A stretch of DNA of 57,462 nucleotides from Clostridium tepidiprofundi DSM 19306 (GCF_001594005.1 NZ_LTBA01000017.1:1-57462), one strand, 5' to 3'. Counted from the first letter of the stretch, positions 1 to 10,916 are shown. Notes: generated by a model from the sequence alone, not told the origin. A program made the numbers and translations.

Positions 1-215
1 ATTGCCTAAGTACACCTAGTAGGAAAGGCTTAGGTGATTAAAATATTTTGAGGAATGGGTAACTCCCATAATCTTGTAGGACTCTATTGGGATAATTGAA
101 CAATAGTGGCAAGACGAGATTTAGCAATGCTATCCTAGTGGTTGAATCCTGTGATACCACCATCTTATTAGTCCGATAAGGTGAAAAATTTAGACAGGTA
201 AGATTGTCTAAATTT
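1..215. other. Hairpin-rich non-coding stretch of unknown class at the left edge
   Basis: No reading frame is apparent. Several short perfect stems follow each other: atggg/cccat near 55-70, ctattg/caatag near 82-105, gtggt/accac near 140-162, cttat/ataag near 165-181, and an 11-bp stem (aaaatttagac/gtctaaatttt) at about 185-216. GGACT near 80 could also pair at long range with AGTCC near 171. This density suggests the 3' part of a structured RNA or mobile-element end that begins outside the window. The last stem could act as a terminator, although its T-run is short. I cannot assign it to a known RNA family. Confidence 0.35.
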
Positions 216-234
216 TAGAAACCAGGTGATAGTG

Positions 235-987
235 ATGCCTTTTACTTTATCTCATCCAGCAGCGATTATTCCAATTAAGAAAAAGTGGAGTAGGTATTTT
301 AGTTTAACAGCATTGATTTTAGGAAGTATGGCACCTGATTTTGAATATTTTTTGCGATTTAGACCAATGGGAATTGTGGGACATACATTTTGGGGATTTT
401 TATATTTGAATTTACCACTATGCTTATTATTAGCATATTTATTTCATTATGTTATAAAAAAACCACTAGTAATGTGTTTGCCGCATCCTATGGATAATTG
501 GTATAGATATCTAATAGAAAAAAGATGGGAAATAAAATCACTTAAAGAATTTTTGATTTTTGTTTATTCTGCACTGCTTGGTATGTTTACACATGTTTTT
601 TGGGATGGATTTACGCATAGTACAGGAATGTTTGTTAGGATTATTCCTTCATTGTCGAATAATATAAATTTTTATAGGTATAGTATTCCAGTGTATAAAT
701 TACTTCAACATGGGAGTACGTTATTAGGGTTAATTGTTATATTGATATTTTTATTTAAAATTAGGAATAGAAATGTTATGTATAGTAATAAAATGCCTTC
801 TAGCATAAAGATTATATATTTTGCAGTTATATTTTTGATGCTCATAAGTTTGGTTTTATACAAAATGAATGGAATAGAGGGAGTTAGCAAAGGTAATATC
901 GGTATTTTTGTTGTTACTGTTGTAGATGGATTATTTATTGGCATTATGACAGCGTCAGCTATTGTTTGTAGTGCTACTGGGAAGTAG
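235..987 (+). CDS. DUF4184 family integral membrane protein
   Basis: The 250-residue protein begins MPFTLSHPAAIIP and has the GSMAPDFEYF segment near residue 30, both typical of the DUF4184 family. Several hydrophobic segments (about residues 55-75, 105-120, 155-175, 195-210, 220-245) make it a multi-pass membrane protein. His and Asp residues in the N-terminal motif and in MFTHVFWDGFTH resemble the metal-binding His pattern of membrane-bound hydrolase-like proteins, but the family has no proven activity. GTG codons at 226 and 232 are in frame. I prefer ATG 235 because AGGTGAT at 224-230 then serves as its ribosome site. It stands alone, downstream of the structured left-edge region. Confidence 0.75.
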   Translation: MPFTLSHPAAIIPIKKKWSRYFSLTALILGSMAPDFEYFLRFRPMGIVGHTFWGFLYLNLPLCLLLAYLFHYVIKKPLVMCLPHPMDNWYRYLIEKRWEIKSLKEFLIFVYSALLGMFTHVFWDGFTHSTGMFVRIIPSLSNNINFYRYSIPVYKLLQHGSTLLGLIVILIFLFKIRNRNVMYSNKMPSSIKIIYFAVIFLMLISLVLYKMNGIEGVSKGNIGIFVVTVVDGLFIGIMTASAIVCSATGK

Positions 988-994
988 GGGCTAG

Positions 995-1070
995 GGATTA
1001 AAACAAGGTTTTAGGTACCAGGTACTAGGGGTTAGGTACTAGGAAAGAGGTACTAGGTGTTAGGAGGAAA
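995..1070 (+). repeat. Short tandem 'aggtactagg' intergenic repeats
   Basis: Between the DUF4184 gene and threonine aldolase the units aggtacc, aggtactaggg, aggtactagg and aggtactagg recur at about 10-20 base spacing; reverse-complement versions (cctagtacc) appear near 1167 and 1186. The same vocabulary occurs before queD (22872-22967). They look like a small dispersed intergenic repeat family. No gene is visible in this 296-base gap. Confidence 0.6.
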
Positions 1071-1204
1071 ACAAGTTTGCTAGATGGCTAGACGCCTAGT
1101 ATGCTAGTATAGATTTATAACTTGATTACTATATACTTACAACCAGATTTTTAAATTCCTAGTACCTTCATTGTTCTCCTAGTACCTACTAGAACTCTTA
1201 TTTT

Positions 1205-1229
1205 GTAGAAATTGCGTAGCAATTTCTAC
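1205..1229. repeat. Perfect 11-bp inverted repeat
   Basis: GTAGAAATTGC and GCAATTTCTAC are separated by three bases. The hairpin lies ~55 bases beyond the stop of the convergent threonine aldolase gene. There is no T-run on either strand, so a role as an intrinsic terminator is uncertain. Confidence 0.5.
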
Positions 1230-1283
1230 CTTTACTAATCTCTATTCCCTATTCATTATTCTTTATTTAAAGTTTGCTATTCA

Positions 1284-2327
1284 CTAGTTAAGGTTTTCTG
1301 AATATATAGTTTGTTTTATTTCATGTATGAATTCAAGTACAGCTTCTTTTTTGGTTGCCCAGGAAGTAACAAGTCTAATAGCAGATCTAGTATTATCTAT
1401 TTTTTCCCAAACATGAAAATCGAATTTTTTTTCTAGTTTTTCAATTTGTTTGTTTTCTAGAATAGGAAAAATTTGATTTGTTGGTGAGTTTATCAAAAAT
1501 TCACAACCAACTTCTTCTAATCCTTTAGTTAAAAGATTTGCCATTTCGTTGGCGTGAGTTGCGAGTTTAAAATAAAGGTTATCCTCAAATAATTCTTCAA
1601 ATTGTATTCCTAAAAGTCTTCCCTTGGCAAGGAGTCCTCCTTTTTGTTTTATTAGGTATCTAAAGTCTTTTTTTAAATTTTCATTTTTTATTATTAAAGC
1701 TTCACCAAGAAGAGCTCCATTTTTAGTTCCACCAATAGAAAATGCATCTGTAAAATTACACATATTTGATAATGTTAAATTTGAATCTTTAACACACATA
1801 GCAGAACCTAGTCTTGCACCATCTGAATATAAAATAAGATCATTAGATTTACAAAATTCACTTAAAACTTTAAGTTCTTCTTTTGTATATATTGTACCTA
1901 GTTCTGTTGAATTAGAAATATATACAAGTTTAGGTTTTACAAGATGTTCATTTGTATGAAACTCTAATACTTCTTGTATTTTTTCAACTGTCACCTTACC
2001 ATCATTTGAATCTACTGTAATTATTTTGTGACCAGTATACTCAATTGCACCAGTTTCATGAATTGCAATATGTCCTGTATTAGCAGATATACATGCTTCA
2101 TGAGGTTTCAAGAAAGCACTAATTGCGATTAAATTTGTTTGTGTTCCTCCTGATATAAAGTGAACATCAATATTTTCATTTCCTATAAGCTTTTTTATTT
2201 TAGAAATTGCATTTTGAGAGTGTACGTCATTTCCATATCCTTCTTCTTGCTCCATATTTGATTCTATTAAAGCATTTAAGATTTTTGGATGAGCACCTTC
2301 ACTATAGTCATTTTTAAAACTGTACAT
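1284..2327 (-). CDS. ltaE: Low-specificity L-threonine aldolase (PLP-dependent)
   Basis: This 347-residue protein matches the fold-type I threonine/beta-eliminating lyase family, which cleaves L-threonine or L-allo-threonine to glycine and acetaldehyde. Landmarks are EGYGNDVHS near residue 30, HFISGGTQTN near 55, the DGARLGSA block near 170, and the PLP-binding lysine in SIGGTKNGALLGE near 200. An in-frame ATG 24 bases upstream (2351) exists, but the ribosome site AAAGGGGG lies inside that extension. Translation therefore most likely begins at MYSFKNDYSEG (2327). Single gene; glycine production would suit an amino-acid-fermenting anaerobe. Confidence 0.88.
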   Translation of the reverse strand: MYSFKNDYSEGAHPKILNALIESNMEQEEGYGNDVHSQNAISKIKKLIGNENIDVHFISGGTQTNLIAISAFLKPHEACISANTGHIAIHETGAIEYTGHKIITVDSNDGKVTVEKIQEVLEFHTNEHLVKPKLVYISNSTELGTIYTKEELKVLSEFCKSNDLILYSDGARLGSAMCVKDSNLTLSNMCNFTDAFSIGGTKNGALLGEALIIKNENLKKDFRYLIKQKGGLLAKGRLLGIQFEELFEDNLYFKLATHANEMANLLTKGLEEVGCEFLINSPTNQIFPILENKQIEKLEKKFDFHVWEKIDNTRSAIRLVTSWATKKEAVLEFIHEIKQTIYSENLN

Positions 2328-2632
2328 TAGTATTTTCCCCCTTTTTGCCAAATGTTTTTGCTATTAAATTGGCTATTGGTGTATATTTTTCTGATTCTTT
2401 ATTAATATGAATCAACAGATCACTTCCTCTAAGATATAAAATATTATACATAAAATTTGATAATATATAAAAAATATATAAAATCAACGAAAAATGAGTT
2501 TATATACATATAATTATATAAAAATATATGAAAGTCAAATTTATTTATAAAAAATATATAAAGATTAATAACTTAATTGAAGATTTTTACTGGGATATAG
2601 ATACTAAAGTTCTGAATATATTGACAAACTTG

Positions 2633-2661
2633 TTGACAAGAAATTTTAATTATAATATAAT
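2633..2661 (+). promoter_or_regulatory. Sigma-A promoter for the ileS T-box transcript
   Basis: TTGACA at 2633-2638 and TATAAT at 2656-2661 are separated by exactly 17 bases, a consensus vegetative promoter about 80 bases before the T-box leader. Another TTGACA lies ten bases upstream. The rest of the gap from 2328 to 2740 is AT-rich with repeated aaaatatataaa tracts and no gene. Confidence 0.8.
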
Positions 2662-2741
2662 TAATGAAAATTAGATTTAGTATTGTTATTGAATATTTTG
2701 TGTTTTTATGGAGATAATTTATATATTAGAATGTGTTATAG

Positions 2742-3065
2742 TGTTAAAAGGCGTTGATTAGGAAGAGTAGTTAATCTATAAGCTTTCAGAGAGTGAGGTA
2801 TGGTGGAATCTCACAGTAGAGGATTAATGAAAATCACCTATGAGCTGAGAACTGAAAGCATGTGTTGTGAGTAAGTTTATACGTAATTCTGCGTTAAAGA
2901 ATAGAGCATTATACAGTTGACTATTGGCAATTTATGTTAGACGGCTATAATTGAAATTTTAGTTGTGCATTGGCAATTGTTAATTTAAGTGTTTGTGCTT
3001 GAAATTTTGTTACCATAGGTGGTATAGCGGATTTAACTTCGTCCTATTTTGGGCGAAGTTTTTTG
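2742..3065 (+). promoter_or_regulatory. T-box leader (isoleucine-specific) with terminator
   Basis: All hallmarks of a tRNA-sensing T-box are present. The AGAGAGTGAGG segment near 2790 is paired with a downstream CTCAC in Stem I. The specifier-loop region contains the codon ATC at 2833-2835 followed by A. The conserved T-box sequence AGGTGGTATAGCGG is at 3017-3030. An intrinsic terminator follows at 3035-3064 (aacttcgtcc / gggcgaagtt, then T-run). The ATC specifier agrees with the downstream isoleucyl-tRNA synthetase. Uncharged tRNA-Ile is expected to stabilise the antiterminator and switch on ileS. Confidence 0.92.
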
Positions 3066-3188
3066 AGTTTCATCAAAAATTTGGCATGTGAACTTGAATT
3101 GCTTGTTTTTGAAGTAGCTGATGAAACATAAAGTGAGTAGAGTAAATTTTGAAATATAAAAATAAACATTTAAGAAAGGAGAAAGCAA

Positions 3189-6100
3189 ATGTATAAAAAG
3201 GTTGATAATTCTAAAAGCTTTGTCGATAGAGAAAAAGAAATAGCTAAGCTTTGGAATGATAAGGATATTATACAAAAGAACTTTGATTTAAATGAAGATG
3301 GTGAATACTTTACATTCTACGATGGACCTCCAACTGCAAATGGTAAACCTCATGTAGGACACGTACTTACAAGAGTTATGAAGGACTTAATTCCAAGATA
3401 TAAGGTTATGAAGGGATATAAGGTTTTAAGAAAAGCTGGTTGGGATACTCATGGATTACCTGTCGAATTAGAAATCGAAAAAAAATTAGGAATATCAGGT
3501 AAGGAACAAATAGAAGATTATGGTGTGAAACCGTTTATTATTGAATGTAAAAGCAGTGTATTTAAATATACAAACATGTGGAAAGACATGTCTGAAAAAT
3601 TAGGGTTTTGGGTTGATATGGATAATCCATATGTTACTTATCACGATGATTATATTGAGTCTGTTTGGTGGGCACTTAAGACAATGTGGGATAAGGAATT
3701 ACTATTTAAAGGACATAAGATTATGCCATATTGCCCAAGATGTGGAACAGCACTTTCTTCACATGAGGTTGCACAAGGATATAAAGATGTAAAAGAAGCA
3801 ACAGCTTTTGTAAAATTCAAGGTTGCTCAAGAAGATAAATACATACTTGCATGGACAACTACACCTTGGACATTACCGAGTAACACGGCTTTAGCGGTTA
3901 ATAAGGCTTATGATTATGTAGAAGTAATCAATAATGAAGAACATTTAATACTTGCAAAAGAACTATTAAATGTTTTAGATGGTGAGTATGAAATAGTAGA
4001 TGAGTTTAAGGGTGAAAAGCTTCTCGGAATGGAATATGAGCAACTATTACCATTCTATAAGCCAGAAAAGAAAGCATTTTATGTTGTTCATGGTGATTTT
4101 GTAACTCTTACAGATGGTACTGGAATAGTACACATAGCACCTGCATATGGTGAAGATGATAATAGATTAGGTAAAAAGTATGATTTACCACTAATTAATT
4201 TGGTAGATAGAGAAGGAAAATTTGTTGACTGTGTAGAGCCATGGAAGGGTATGTTTGTTAAAAAAGCTGATCCTAAGATACTGGAATACATGAAAGAAAA
4301 AGGAATTTTATATAAATCAGAAAAATTTACTCACTCATATCCACATTGTTGGAGATGTGATACTCCGCTTTTATATTATCCAAAAGACAGTTGGTTTGTT
4401 AAGACTACTGCTATTAAAGAAAGATTAATAGAAAACAATAATAAAATAAACTGGCTTCCTGATAACATAAGAACTGGAAGAATGGGTAAATTCCTTGAAA
4501 ACAATATAGATTGGGGTATAAGTAGAGATAGATATTGGGGTACACCACTTCCTATTTGGGAATGTGAATGTGGTCATAGAGAATGTATAGGAAGCAGAGA
4601 AGAATTAAGAGAAAAAGGTATCGATGTACCTGAAAATGTTGAACTTCACAAGCCATATATTGACAAAGTGCAATTGAAATGTCCAAAATGTGGTAAGCCT
4701 ATGAAAAGAACAAAAGAAGTTATTGACTGTTGGTTTGATTCAGGTTCAATGCCATTTGCTCAGTATCATTATCCATTTGAGAATAAAGAAATATTTGAGC
4801 AAAATTTCCCAGCACAATTTATATCTGAGGCAGTTGATCAAACAAGAGGTTGGTTTTATACATTGCTTGCGATTTCTACAGCATTATTTGATAAAGCACC
4901 TTTTGAGAACTGTATAGTATTAGGTCATGTACTTGATGGAAAAGGTATAAAGATGTCTAAGCATAAAGGTAATGTTGTAGATCCATTTGATGTGTTAGAA
5001 TCACAGGGAGCAGATGCTACAAGATGGCATTTCTATACTGCAAGTGCTCCATGGCTTCCAACAAGATTTTCTATAGATGATGTTGCAGAAGCACAAAGAA
5101 AATTCTTAAGCACTCTTTGGAATGTATATTCATTCTATGTTCTTTATGCAGAAATAGATAAGTTTGATCCAACAAAATATGAAGATTTTGTTTCTGAAAA
5201 TGTGATGGATAAATGGATAATGTCAAGATTGAACTCATTAATAAAGAATGTAGAGGAACATCTTGATAACTATAAAATAACTCAAGCTGCACTTGCTTTA
5301 GACGAATTTGTTGATGAACTATCAAATTGGTATGTAAGAAGAAATAGAGCAAGATATTGGTCAGAAGAATTAACTGATGATAAAATAGGTGCATATATGA
5401 CACTTTATAGAGTGCTTGTAACATTCTCTAAAATAGCAGCACCATTTATACCATTTATTACAGAAGAAATGTATCAAAACCTTGTTGTTAATATAGATAA
5501 AAATGCAAAAGAAAGCATTCATTTGTGTAAATGGCCAGAATACAATGCTGACTTAGTAAATGAAGAACTTGAAAAAGAAATGAACATTGCTTACAAAGTT
5601 GTTAAGCTTGGTAGAGCAGCTAGAAATGGAGCAAATATTAAAAATAGACAGCCGCTTTCAAAAATGCTTTTGTCAACTGAAGTTCTTCCACAATACTATG
5701 GCGATATAATTAAAGATGAGCTTAATATTAAAGAGGTTGAATTAGGTGCTGATATTTCTAAATATGTTAATTTTGAAATTAAACCTAATCTTCCTGTACT
5801 TGGTAGGAGTTATGGAAAATTAATACCTAAGATTAGAAAAGAGATTTCATCTATGAATCAGATGGAATTAGCTCAAACAGTTAAAAATGGTGGAGAAGTT
5901 ACTATAAATGTTGATGGAACAGATATAGTTCTTAATGGCGAAAACCTACTTGTTACAATGCAAGGACTTGAGGGGTTTGCATTTGCAGGTGAAGGAGATA
6001 TTGGTGTAGTGCTTGATACCACAATAACTGAAGAATTAAGAGAAGAAGGACATATTAGAGAGATATTGAGCAAAATTCAAAATATGAGAAAAGATAGTGG

Positions 6101-6293
6101 ATTTGAAGTAGCAGATAAGATAAATCTTTATGTGTCTGGCAATGATATGCTTGAAAGCATTATTAAAAAATTCGAAGATACAATAAAAAAGGAAACATTA
6201 TCAGAAGTAGTAATTTATAATGAAGTTAAGGAATATAAAGAAGTAAAAATCAATGGTGAAATTCTTAAAATTGCTGTTGAAGTTATAAAATAA
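3189..6293 (+). CDS. ileS: Isoleucyl-tRNA synthetase
   Basis: A 1034-residue class I aminoacyl-tRNA synthetase that charges tRNA-Ile in the cytoplasm. It has the HIGH-type motif (PHVGHV, ~residue 55), the KMSKS motif ([10 protein letters not shown], ~residue 590), the CP1 editing domain between them ([12 protein letters not shown]), zinc-type Cys pairs ([27 protein letters not shown]) and the C-terminal anticodon-binding region. The length matches the longer, eukaryote-like bacterial IleRS type. The start is set by AAAGGAGAAAGCAA just upstream of ATG. Expression is governed by the Ile T-box, and a terminator follows. Confidence 0.97.
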   Translation: MYKKVDNSKSFVDREKEIAKLWNDKDIIQKNFDLNEDGEYFTFYDGPPTANGKPHVGHVLTRVMKDLIPRYKVMKGYKVLRKAGWDTHGLPVELEIEKKLGISGKEQIEDYGVKPFIIECKSSVFKYTNMWKDMSEKLGFWVDMDNPYVTYHDDYIESVWWALKTMWDKELLFKGHKIMPYCPRCGTALSSHEVAQGYKDVKEATAFVKFKVAQEDKYILAWTTTPWTLPSNTALAVNKAYDYVEVINNEEHLILAKELLNVLDGEYEIVDEFKGEKLLGMEYEQLLPFYKPEKKAFYVVHGDFVTLTDGTGIVHIAPAYGEDDNRLGKKYDLPLINLVDREGKFVDCVEPWKGMFVKKADPKILEYMKEKGILYKSEKFTHSYPHCWRCDTPLLYYPKDSWFVKTTAIKERLIENNNKINWLPDNIRTGRMGKFLENNIDWGISRDRYWGTPLPIWECECGHRECIGSREELREKGIDVPENVELHKPYIDKVQLKCPKCGKPMKRTKEVIDCWFDSGSMPFAQYHYPFENKEIFEQNFPAQFISEAVDQTRGWFYTLLAISTALFDKAPFENCIVLGHVLDGKGIKMSKHKGNVVDPFDVLESQGADATRWHFYTASAPWLPTRFSIDDVAEAQRKFLSTLWNVYSFYVLYAEIDKFDPTKYEDFVSENVMDKWIMSRLNSLIKNVEEHLDNYKITQAALALDEFVDELSNWYVRRNRARYWSEELTDDKIGAYMTLYRVLVTFSKIAAPFIPFITEEMYQNLVVNIDKNAKESIHLCKWPEYNADLVNEELEKEMNIAYKVVKLGRAARNGANIKNRQPLSKMLLSTEVLPQYYGDIIKDELNIKEVELGADISKYVNFEIKPNLPVLGRSYGKLIPKIRKEISSMNQMELAQTVKNGGEVTINVDGTDIVLNGENLLVTMQGLEGFAFAGEGDIGVVLDTTITEELREEGHIREILSKIQNMRKDSGFEVADKINLYVSGNDMLESIIKKFEDTIKKETLSEVVIYNEVKEYKEVKINGEILKIAVEVIK

Positions 6294-6313
6294 GAAAAAT
6301 TGTTTTGTATTAT

Positions 6314-6360
6314 ATGCACAGTAGTCTGCTTTGTGGCAGTTGGGCTACTGTGCATTTTTT
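6314..6360 (+). terminator. Intrinsic terminator after ileS
   Basis: The stem atgcacagtag / ctactgtgcat is followed by a run of T. Confidence 0.85.
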
Positions 6361-6482
6361 AGAAATTATTTGAAATGCAATATGTAATTGTTATAGTTCT
6401 ATGGTATAATAAATTATATTTAATTTTTATAAAAATATTTTACATAGTATGAAAGATTATATTATATATAGGAGAGATTAGT

Positions 6483-8972
6483 ATGTTTGGGTGGAAAAAT
6501 AAGTATAAAAATGAATGCAACCAAAACACATTAAATGTTTCACAGAATGAAGAATTAAAAGTTAAACAACCGGACATTAAAGAAAGAGAATTTCAATTGC
6601 TTATTCATAATCAAGAACCTATAATAAATAATTTGATGAAAAAAATAGAGGAGACAGATTTTATAACTTTGAATCTTATTAATTCTATTGATAATATGGC
6701 AAGGTATGCAGAAGTGCAAATGAAGTCAATAGAAAGAGTTGCTTCTGAAATAAATAATTACTCAGCTATGGCAGAGGAAGTGTATGCTAATACAACAAAT
6801 TCTCAACAGGTAGTAGAGGATACACTCATGACTGCCCAAAATGGAAGCAAAGCAGTAAACAATTCTATTAATGCAATGAATATAATAGCTGAATCTGTTA
6901 ATAACATAAAAAATGTTGTATATACTTTAAAAGACAAAGCTGAAAATATAAATAAGATGTTGGATATAATAAGAGACATTTCAAAACAGACTAATCTTTT
7001 AGCTCTTAATGCATCTATTGAAGCTGCTAGAGCTGGTGAAGCAGGAAGAGGTTTTTCTGTAGTCGCTGATGAAGTTAAGAAGCTTGCACAAAAAAGTGAA
7101 TTAGCAGCAGGAGAGATTTATCAAGTAATTCAAGAAATGAATAGCAGCATAAAGGAAACTGTTTTAGTTATGGATAAAAGCATTGATAATGTAAATGAAG
7201 GCATGAAGATAGCAGATGAAACAAAAAAGTCGTTTGATCAAATTATTGATGCTGTAAATGAAACGACTGAAATTATTAATACGATAAGCAATGTTACAAC
7301 AGAGCAGACAGAAGGGTTAAAAGAAGTAATAGCTTCAACAGAGGAAATGAATGATATTTCAGAAAAAACAATGTCTATGTTGGAGATATCTTCTTTAAAC
7401 ACATCGTATACAAAAACATCAATTGCTATGCTATCTAAAATAGTGGATAATTTAAAAAAGAATGGTAAAGCCATTTTAGATAGGATTAAGAGCGATACAA
7501 CTACTCAATATACATTAAGAACTTGTTTAGGGGGTATGCCTACGGTATTTGATCCTATAATGAGTTATGATGTTCTTACTAGTAAAATTTTGCTTAATGT
7601 TCATGCGGGATTGCTGATTACTGGGACTGCTACAGATATACACCCAGGACTTGCAAAAAGTTGGCATGTAGAGGAAGACAATTTAACATGGATATTTAAC
7701 TTAAGACAAGGTGCAAAATTTCATAATGGTAAAGATATTACGAGCGATGACGTTATATATTCATTTAAGAGATTGCTAGATCCTAAATTAAAGTCACCAA
7801 ATGCATGGTTTTTATTTCCAATAGAGGGCGCGGAAGAATATTATAATGGCAGTGTATATAGTATTTCTGGTATCAGAAAAATAAATGAATACAGATTAGC
7901 GATTAAACTTAAAATGCCTTACAGTGGATTTTTATTGAATTTAGCACAGAGTTGTTGTGCTGTAATTGATATAGATGATGTTGAAAAAGGTAAATTTACA
8001 GGGTGTGGTCCATATAAATTAAGTAATATAGAGGAAAATATGTGTGTTTTAGAGGCTAATAGACATTATTTTGGTGGTGTTCCATATATAGAAAGAGTTG
8101 AAGTTACTTTCAAAGATACAGATTTTATTGATAAATTTCATAAAGGTGAATATGATTTTATTTTAGTTAACAATAATGAAACCAAAGAAAAATTGATTGA
8201 ACTAGGTTATGGTGATAAAATGCAAATGAAAAGTACAATGACAACGATTTATGGTGTGTTTAATTTCGATAGAAATAGTATTTTTACAGATAATATTTAT
8301 ATGAGAAGAGCTTTAAATTATGCATTAGATAAAAAAAGAATAATAGATGAGGTAATGGGAGGAATGGCAGAAGAAGCTAAAGGAATATTTCCACCGGCAA
8401 TATTGTATGATGATAATTTAAATAGTTATTCATATAATCCTCAAAAGGCAAAAGAGCTATTAAAAAAAGCAGTGTATTCTTCAGAGAGACTTGTTATTCA
8501 GGTAAAAGGCAGTGATGGAAAGAGTATGTTTGAAAAGGCTGCTACCATAATGAAAGAAAATTATGAAGCTGTTGGAATAGGTGTTGATATAAAAAATGTT
8601 GATCCAAAAGAATATTTATCACCTCAAATGATGAGAGAAAGTGATGTTATAATAACTGGTTGGATTGCAGATACAGGGGATCAGGCTAATTTTATAGAGC
8701 CATTAATTATGAAGGATTCAGCTGCTAACTATGGTCATTATTATAATAAAGAGGTTGTTGAATTAATTGGAGATGCAAAGACTATAATAAATCCAGAAAA
8801 AAAATCGAATATGTATAAAAAAGCTCATCAGATGATTGTTGATGATGCTCCTATGATTTTCTTGTTTCATCCTCAATCAGGATTTGCTTTGAATGATAGA
8901 ATAAGTGGGGTTGAAATGGATCCATTCACAAAATTTAGATATGAAGATATAATGATTAAAAAAGTAAAATAA
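6483..8972 (+). CDS. Soluble chemoreceptor fused to a family-5 solute-binding domain
   Basis: The 829-residue protein has two clear halves. Residues ~45-340 form an MCP signalling coiled coil with the hairpin tip [20 protein letters not shown] near residue 170, which contacts CheA/CheW. Residues ~343-829 are a complete oligopeptide/nickel-type SBP_bac_5 domain ([32 protein letters not shown]). There is no signal peptide, lipobox or transmembrane helix, so the binding domain should sit in the cytoplasm after the signalling domain, the reverse of a normal receptor. SgrR of enterobacteria is a known precedent for a cytoplasmic SBP_bac_5 sensor. The ligand is unknown; peptides or amines are guesses. 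Monocistronic: own start (GGAGAG before ATG) and own terminator. Confidence 0.85.
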   Translation: MFGWKNKYKNECNQNTLNVSQNEELKVKQPDIKEREFQLLIHNQEPIINNLMKKIEETDFITLNLINSIDNMARYAEVQMKSIERVASEINNYSAMAEEVYANTTNSQQVVEDTLMTAQNGSKAVNNSINAMNIIAESVNNIKNVVYTLKDKAENINKMLDIIRDISKQTNLLALNASIEAARAGEAGRGFSVVADEVKKLAQKSELAAGEIYQVIQEMNSSIKETVLVMDKSIDNVNEGMKIADETKKSFDQIIDAVNETTEIINTISNVTTEQTEGLKEVIASTEEMNDISEKTMSMLEISSLNTSYTKTSIAMLSKIVDNLKKNGKAILDRIKSDTTTQYTLRTCLGGMPTVFDPIMSYDVLTSKILLNVHAGLLITGTATDIHPGLAKSWHVEEDNLTWIFNLRQGAKFHNGKDITSDDVIYSFKRLLDPKLKSPNAWFLFPIEGAEEYYNGSVYSISGIRKINEYRLAIKLKMPYSGFLLNLAQSCCAVIDIDDVEKGKFTGCGPYKLSNIEENMCVLEANRHYFGGVPYIERVEVTFKDTDFIDKFHKGEYDFILVNNNETKEKLIELGYGDKMQMKSTMTTIYGVFNFDRNSIFTDNIYMRRALNYALDKKRIIDEVMGGMAEEAKGIFPPAILYDDNLNSYSYNPQKAKELLKKAVYSSERLVIQVKGSDGKSMFEKAATIMKENYEAVGIGVDIKNVDPKEYLSPQMMRESDVIITGWIADTGDQANFIEPLIMKDSAANYGHYYNKEVVELIGDAKTIINPEKKSNMYKKAHQMIVDDAPMIFLFHPQSGFALNDRISGVEMDPFTKFRYEDIMIKKVK

Positions 8973-8992
8973 GCGGTGTTAACCGCTTTTTA
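8972..8992 (+). terminator. Intrinsic terminator
   Basis: The short GC-rich stem agcggt / accgct with a T-run lies directly at the stop codon. Confidence 0.75.
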
Positions 8993-9161
8993 CTATGTCT
9001 GATTGTTAAGTGCTTTAGTAATGCATATTTTAGTAAAGCTTTGTGAAAAATGTTATTGAAATTGTTTATATAATATAGTATAGTAAGTACTGTGTGGATG
9101 TTTGTCGATATATAATATATTATGTAGATATATCGAAAAACTTGGAAAAGAAGGTGACAAG

Positions 9162-9539
9162 ATGAGTTATAATCAAGATGAAATATTGTGGTTGGTTTGG
9201 AAGAAAGATGACAAAACTTTTAAAGTTGGTGAGTTGCATAGAAGACATGGTAAATATTATTTTAAGTATGATGTCAAAGGGGTAGAAAAAGCTTCGGAAT
9301 ATAATTTTAGATTATTACCTTATTTGCCTAAGGTAGATGCGGAATATTTTAGAGAGGAGTTGTTTCGTTCTTTTGCGGAAAGAATTCCTAATAAAGAAAA
9401 AAGGAATATTGATGAAGTATTAAGACAGCATGGTGTAGAAGAGTATGATGAATTTGAATTGCTAAAGAAAACAGGTGGAAAGAGTGAACATGATAATCTT
9501 GAATTTGTTGTTCCAGATGAATTAAGTGATAATTTATAA
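9162..9539 (+). CDS. Small HipA-N-like / uncharacterised protein
   Basis: 125 residues with no signal peptide or membrane segment. The reading frame is open further upstream, but GAAGGTGAC at 9149-9157 fixes the start at MSYNQDEILW. The segment RIPNKEKRNIDEVLRQHG near residue 75, followed by YDEFELL, is clearly shared with the protein at 48427 (VVPKERANIDDILRAMGL, then YDFWELC). The two are paralogues. The second sits behind a decayed HipA-like kinase, so this family may be a partner subunit of HipA-type kinases. Here no kinase is adjacent; the gene is solitary. Function unknown. Confidence 0.65.
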   Translation: MSYNQDEILWLVWKKDDKTFKVGELHRRHGKYYFKYDVKGVEKASEYNFRLLPYLPKVDAEYFREELFRSFAERIPNKEKRNIDEVLRQHGVEEYDEFELLKKTGGKSEHDNLEFVVPDELSDNL

Positions 9540-9565
9540 GTTTCATTTTTTTTAGTTACTGTAAA

Positions 9566-9597
9566 GAAGTTGTTTCGCTATTGAGACAACTTCTTTT
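9566..9597 (+). terminator. Intrinsic terminator
   Basis: The stem gaagttgtt / gacaacttc is followed by TTTTG. Confidence 0.8.
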
Positions 9598-9762
9598 GTT
9601 GATTTGTCTTGTTAAATGAGAAAATTCTATAGAGTTTTAATTTGAAATCAGTAATGTTTGTTAATTATAAACAAGAGTTTTATAAATTTATAAAAAAATG
9701 TAGAAAGAAATCAACATATCTGATAGAATTGTTTAGTATTATTATTTTAGGTGGTGAGATGT

Positions 9763-10626
9763 ATGGATAATAAACCCAAAGCTGTGCTTTTTATGATGTT
9801 ATCGGCGTTTGCATTTGCAATGATGGGTGCAATGGTGAAATTATCAGGTAATATTCCTATTTTTGAGAAAGTTTTTTTTAGAAATCTTGTAAGTTTGGGA
9901 GTTGCATTTTTATTTATCAGAAAAAACAAGGTTAGCATGTTTGGCGATAGAAAAAATCAAAAATATTTAATAGCTAGATCGCTATTAGGATTATCAGGAG
10001 TAGTATTTTATTTTTATGCTATAAATAATTTATATCTTGCTGATTCTTCCATGCTTAATAAACTTTCACCTTTTTTTGTGACGCTATTTGCATTTGTTTT
10101 TCTTAATGAGAAACTTTCAAAGATTCAAATTCCTGCTTTAATTGTGGTGTTTATAGGAGCATTATTAGTTATAAAACCTCGATTTAGTTTTGCTATACTT
10201 CCAGCAGTTTCAGGTACAGTTTCAGCAGTATGTGCAGGAGCAGCATATACTCTTGTAAGATATTTAAAAAATAAAGAACATCCATCTACAATAGTATTTT
10301 ATTTCTCATTAGTATCAGTAATAGGAGTACTTCCATTAATGCTATTTAACTTTAAATTACCAAACATGATGCAACTGATTTTTTTGTTATGCACAGGAAT
10401 TTTTGCTGCAATTGGTCAGTTCTCGCTTACATTTGGATATAAATATGCTCCAGCATCAGAAGTATCAATATTTAATTATTTTAGTATTGTATTTTCAGCT
10501 GTAATTGGATTTTTTTTATGGGAAGAGATACCAGATGCTTTAAGTGTTTTTGGAGGAATACTTATTGTAACAGCTGCTATTATTACGTATTTATACAATA
10601 ATAAATGGACAAGAATAGAGAAGTAG
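9763..10626 (+). CDS. EamA-family (DMT superfamily) transporter
   Basis: 287 residues, almost wholly hydrophobic, with about ten membrane helices arranged as two EamA repeats (roughly residues 5-135 and 150-280). The N-terminal FAFAMMGAMVKL and the GYKYAPASEVSIFNYF segment of the second repeat are typical of drug/metabolite exporters and amino-acid exporters of the RhaT/EamA type. GTG 9751 is also in frame. The AGGTGGTGAG ribosome site at 9749-9758 fits ATG 9763 better. Substrate cannot be inferred. It is followed by a bidirectional terminator shared with the convergent small gene. Confidence 0.88.
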   Translation: MDNKPKAVLFMMLSAFAFAMMGAMVKLSGNIPIFEKVFFRNLVSLGVAFLFIRKNKVSMFGDRKNQKYLIARSLLGLSGVVFYFYAINNLYLADSSMLNKLSPFFVTLFAFVFLNEKLSKIQIPALIVVFIGALLVIKPRFSFAILPAVSGTVSAVCAGAAYTLVRYLKNKEHPSTIVFYFSLVSVIGVLPLMLFNFKLPNMMQLIFLLCTGIFAAIGQFSLTFGYKYAPASEVSIFNYFSIVFSAVIGFFLWEEIPDALSVFGGILIVTAAIITYLYNNKWTRIEK

Positions 10627-10628
10627 AA

Positions 10629-10678
10629 AAAAACAGATTTGAGTCCTGTTTAAAATGAAACTTAAATCTGTTTTTTTT
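10629..10678. terminator. Bidirectional terminator between convergent genes
   Basis: aaacagatttgagt pairs with acttaaatctgttt; there are A-runs on the left and T-runs on the right, so it can serve the EamA gene on + and the small gene on -. Confidence 0.8.
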
Positions 10679-10691
10679 AATGTTAAAATTG

Positions 10692-10916
10692 TTATATTAA
10701 ATCATCTGGTTCATTAGCAAAAAAAGATGGATTTGGATGAACTGAAAAACCATAAAGTTCATTGTAAAGTTTCTTATTTTCGGCTTTCTTGTCTTTTATT
10801 TCTTCTACAGCATCTTTTAAAGCTTCTTCAGTAAGATATGTTTTGCCTATTTTACCAGGAATTTTATTTAGTAAGTTATCTTTTTCTTCAGGCTCAAAAT
10901 AAGGTTCTTTGTACAT
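10692..10916 (-). CDS. Small acidic protein, not recognised
   Basis: The 74-residue frame beginning MYKEPYFEPEEK is rich in Glu, Asp and Lys, with a likely helix in the middle (LTEEALKDAVEEIKDK) and an aromatic tail (YGFSVHPNPSFF). There is no signal peptide or membrane segment. Start choice is unclear: an in-frame TTG lies ten codons upstream, and a strong AAAGGGAGG sits ~60 bases before the ATG with no good start beside it. It is downstream of kdd on the same strand but separated by kdd's terminator, so co-transcription is not expected. Confidence 0.5.
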   Translation of the reverse strand: MYKEPYFEPEEKDNLLNKIPGKIGKTYLTEEALKDAVEEIKDKKAENKKLYNELYGFSVHPNPSFFANEPDDLI

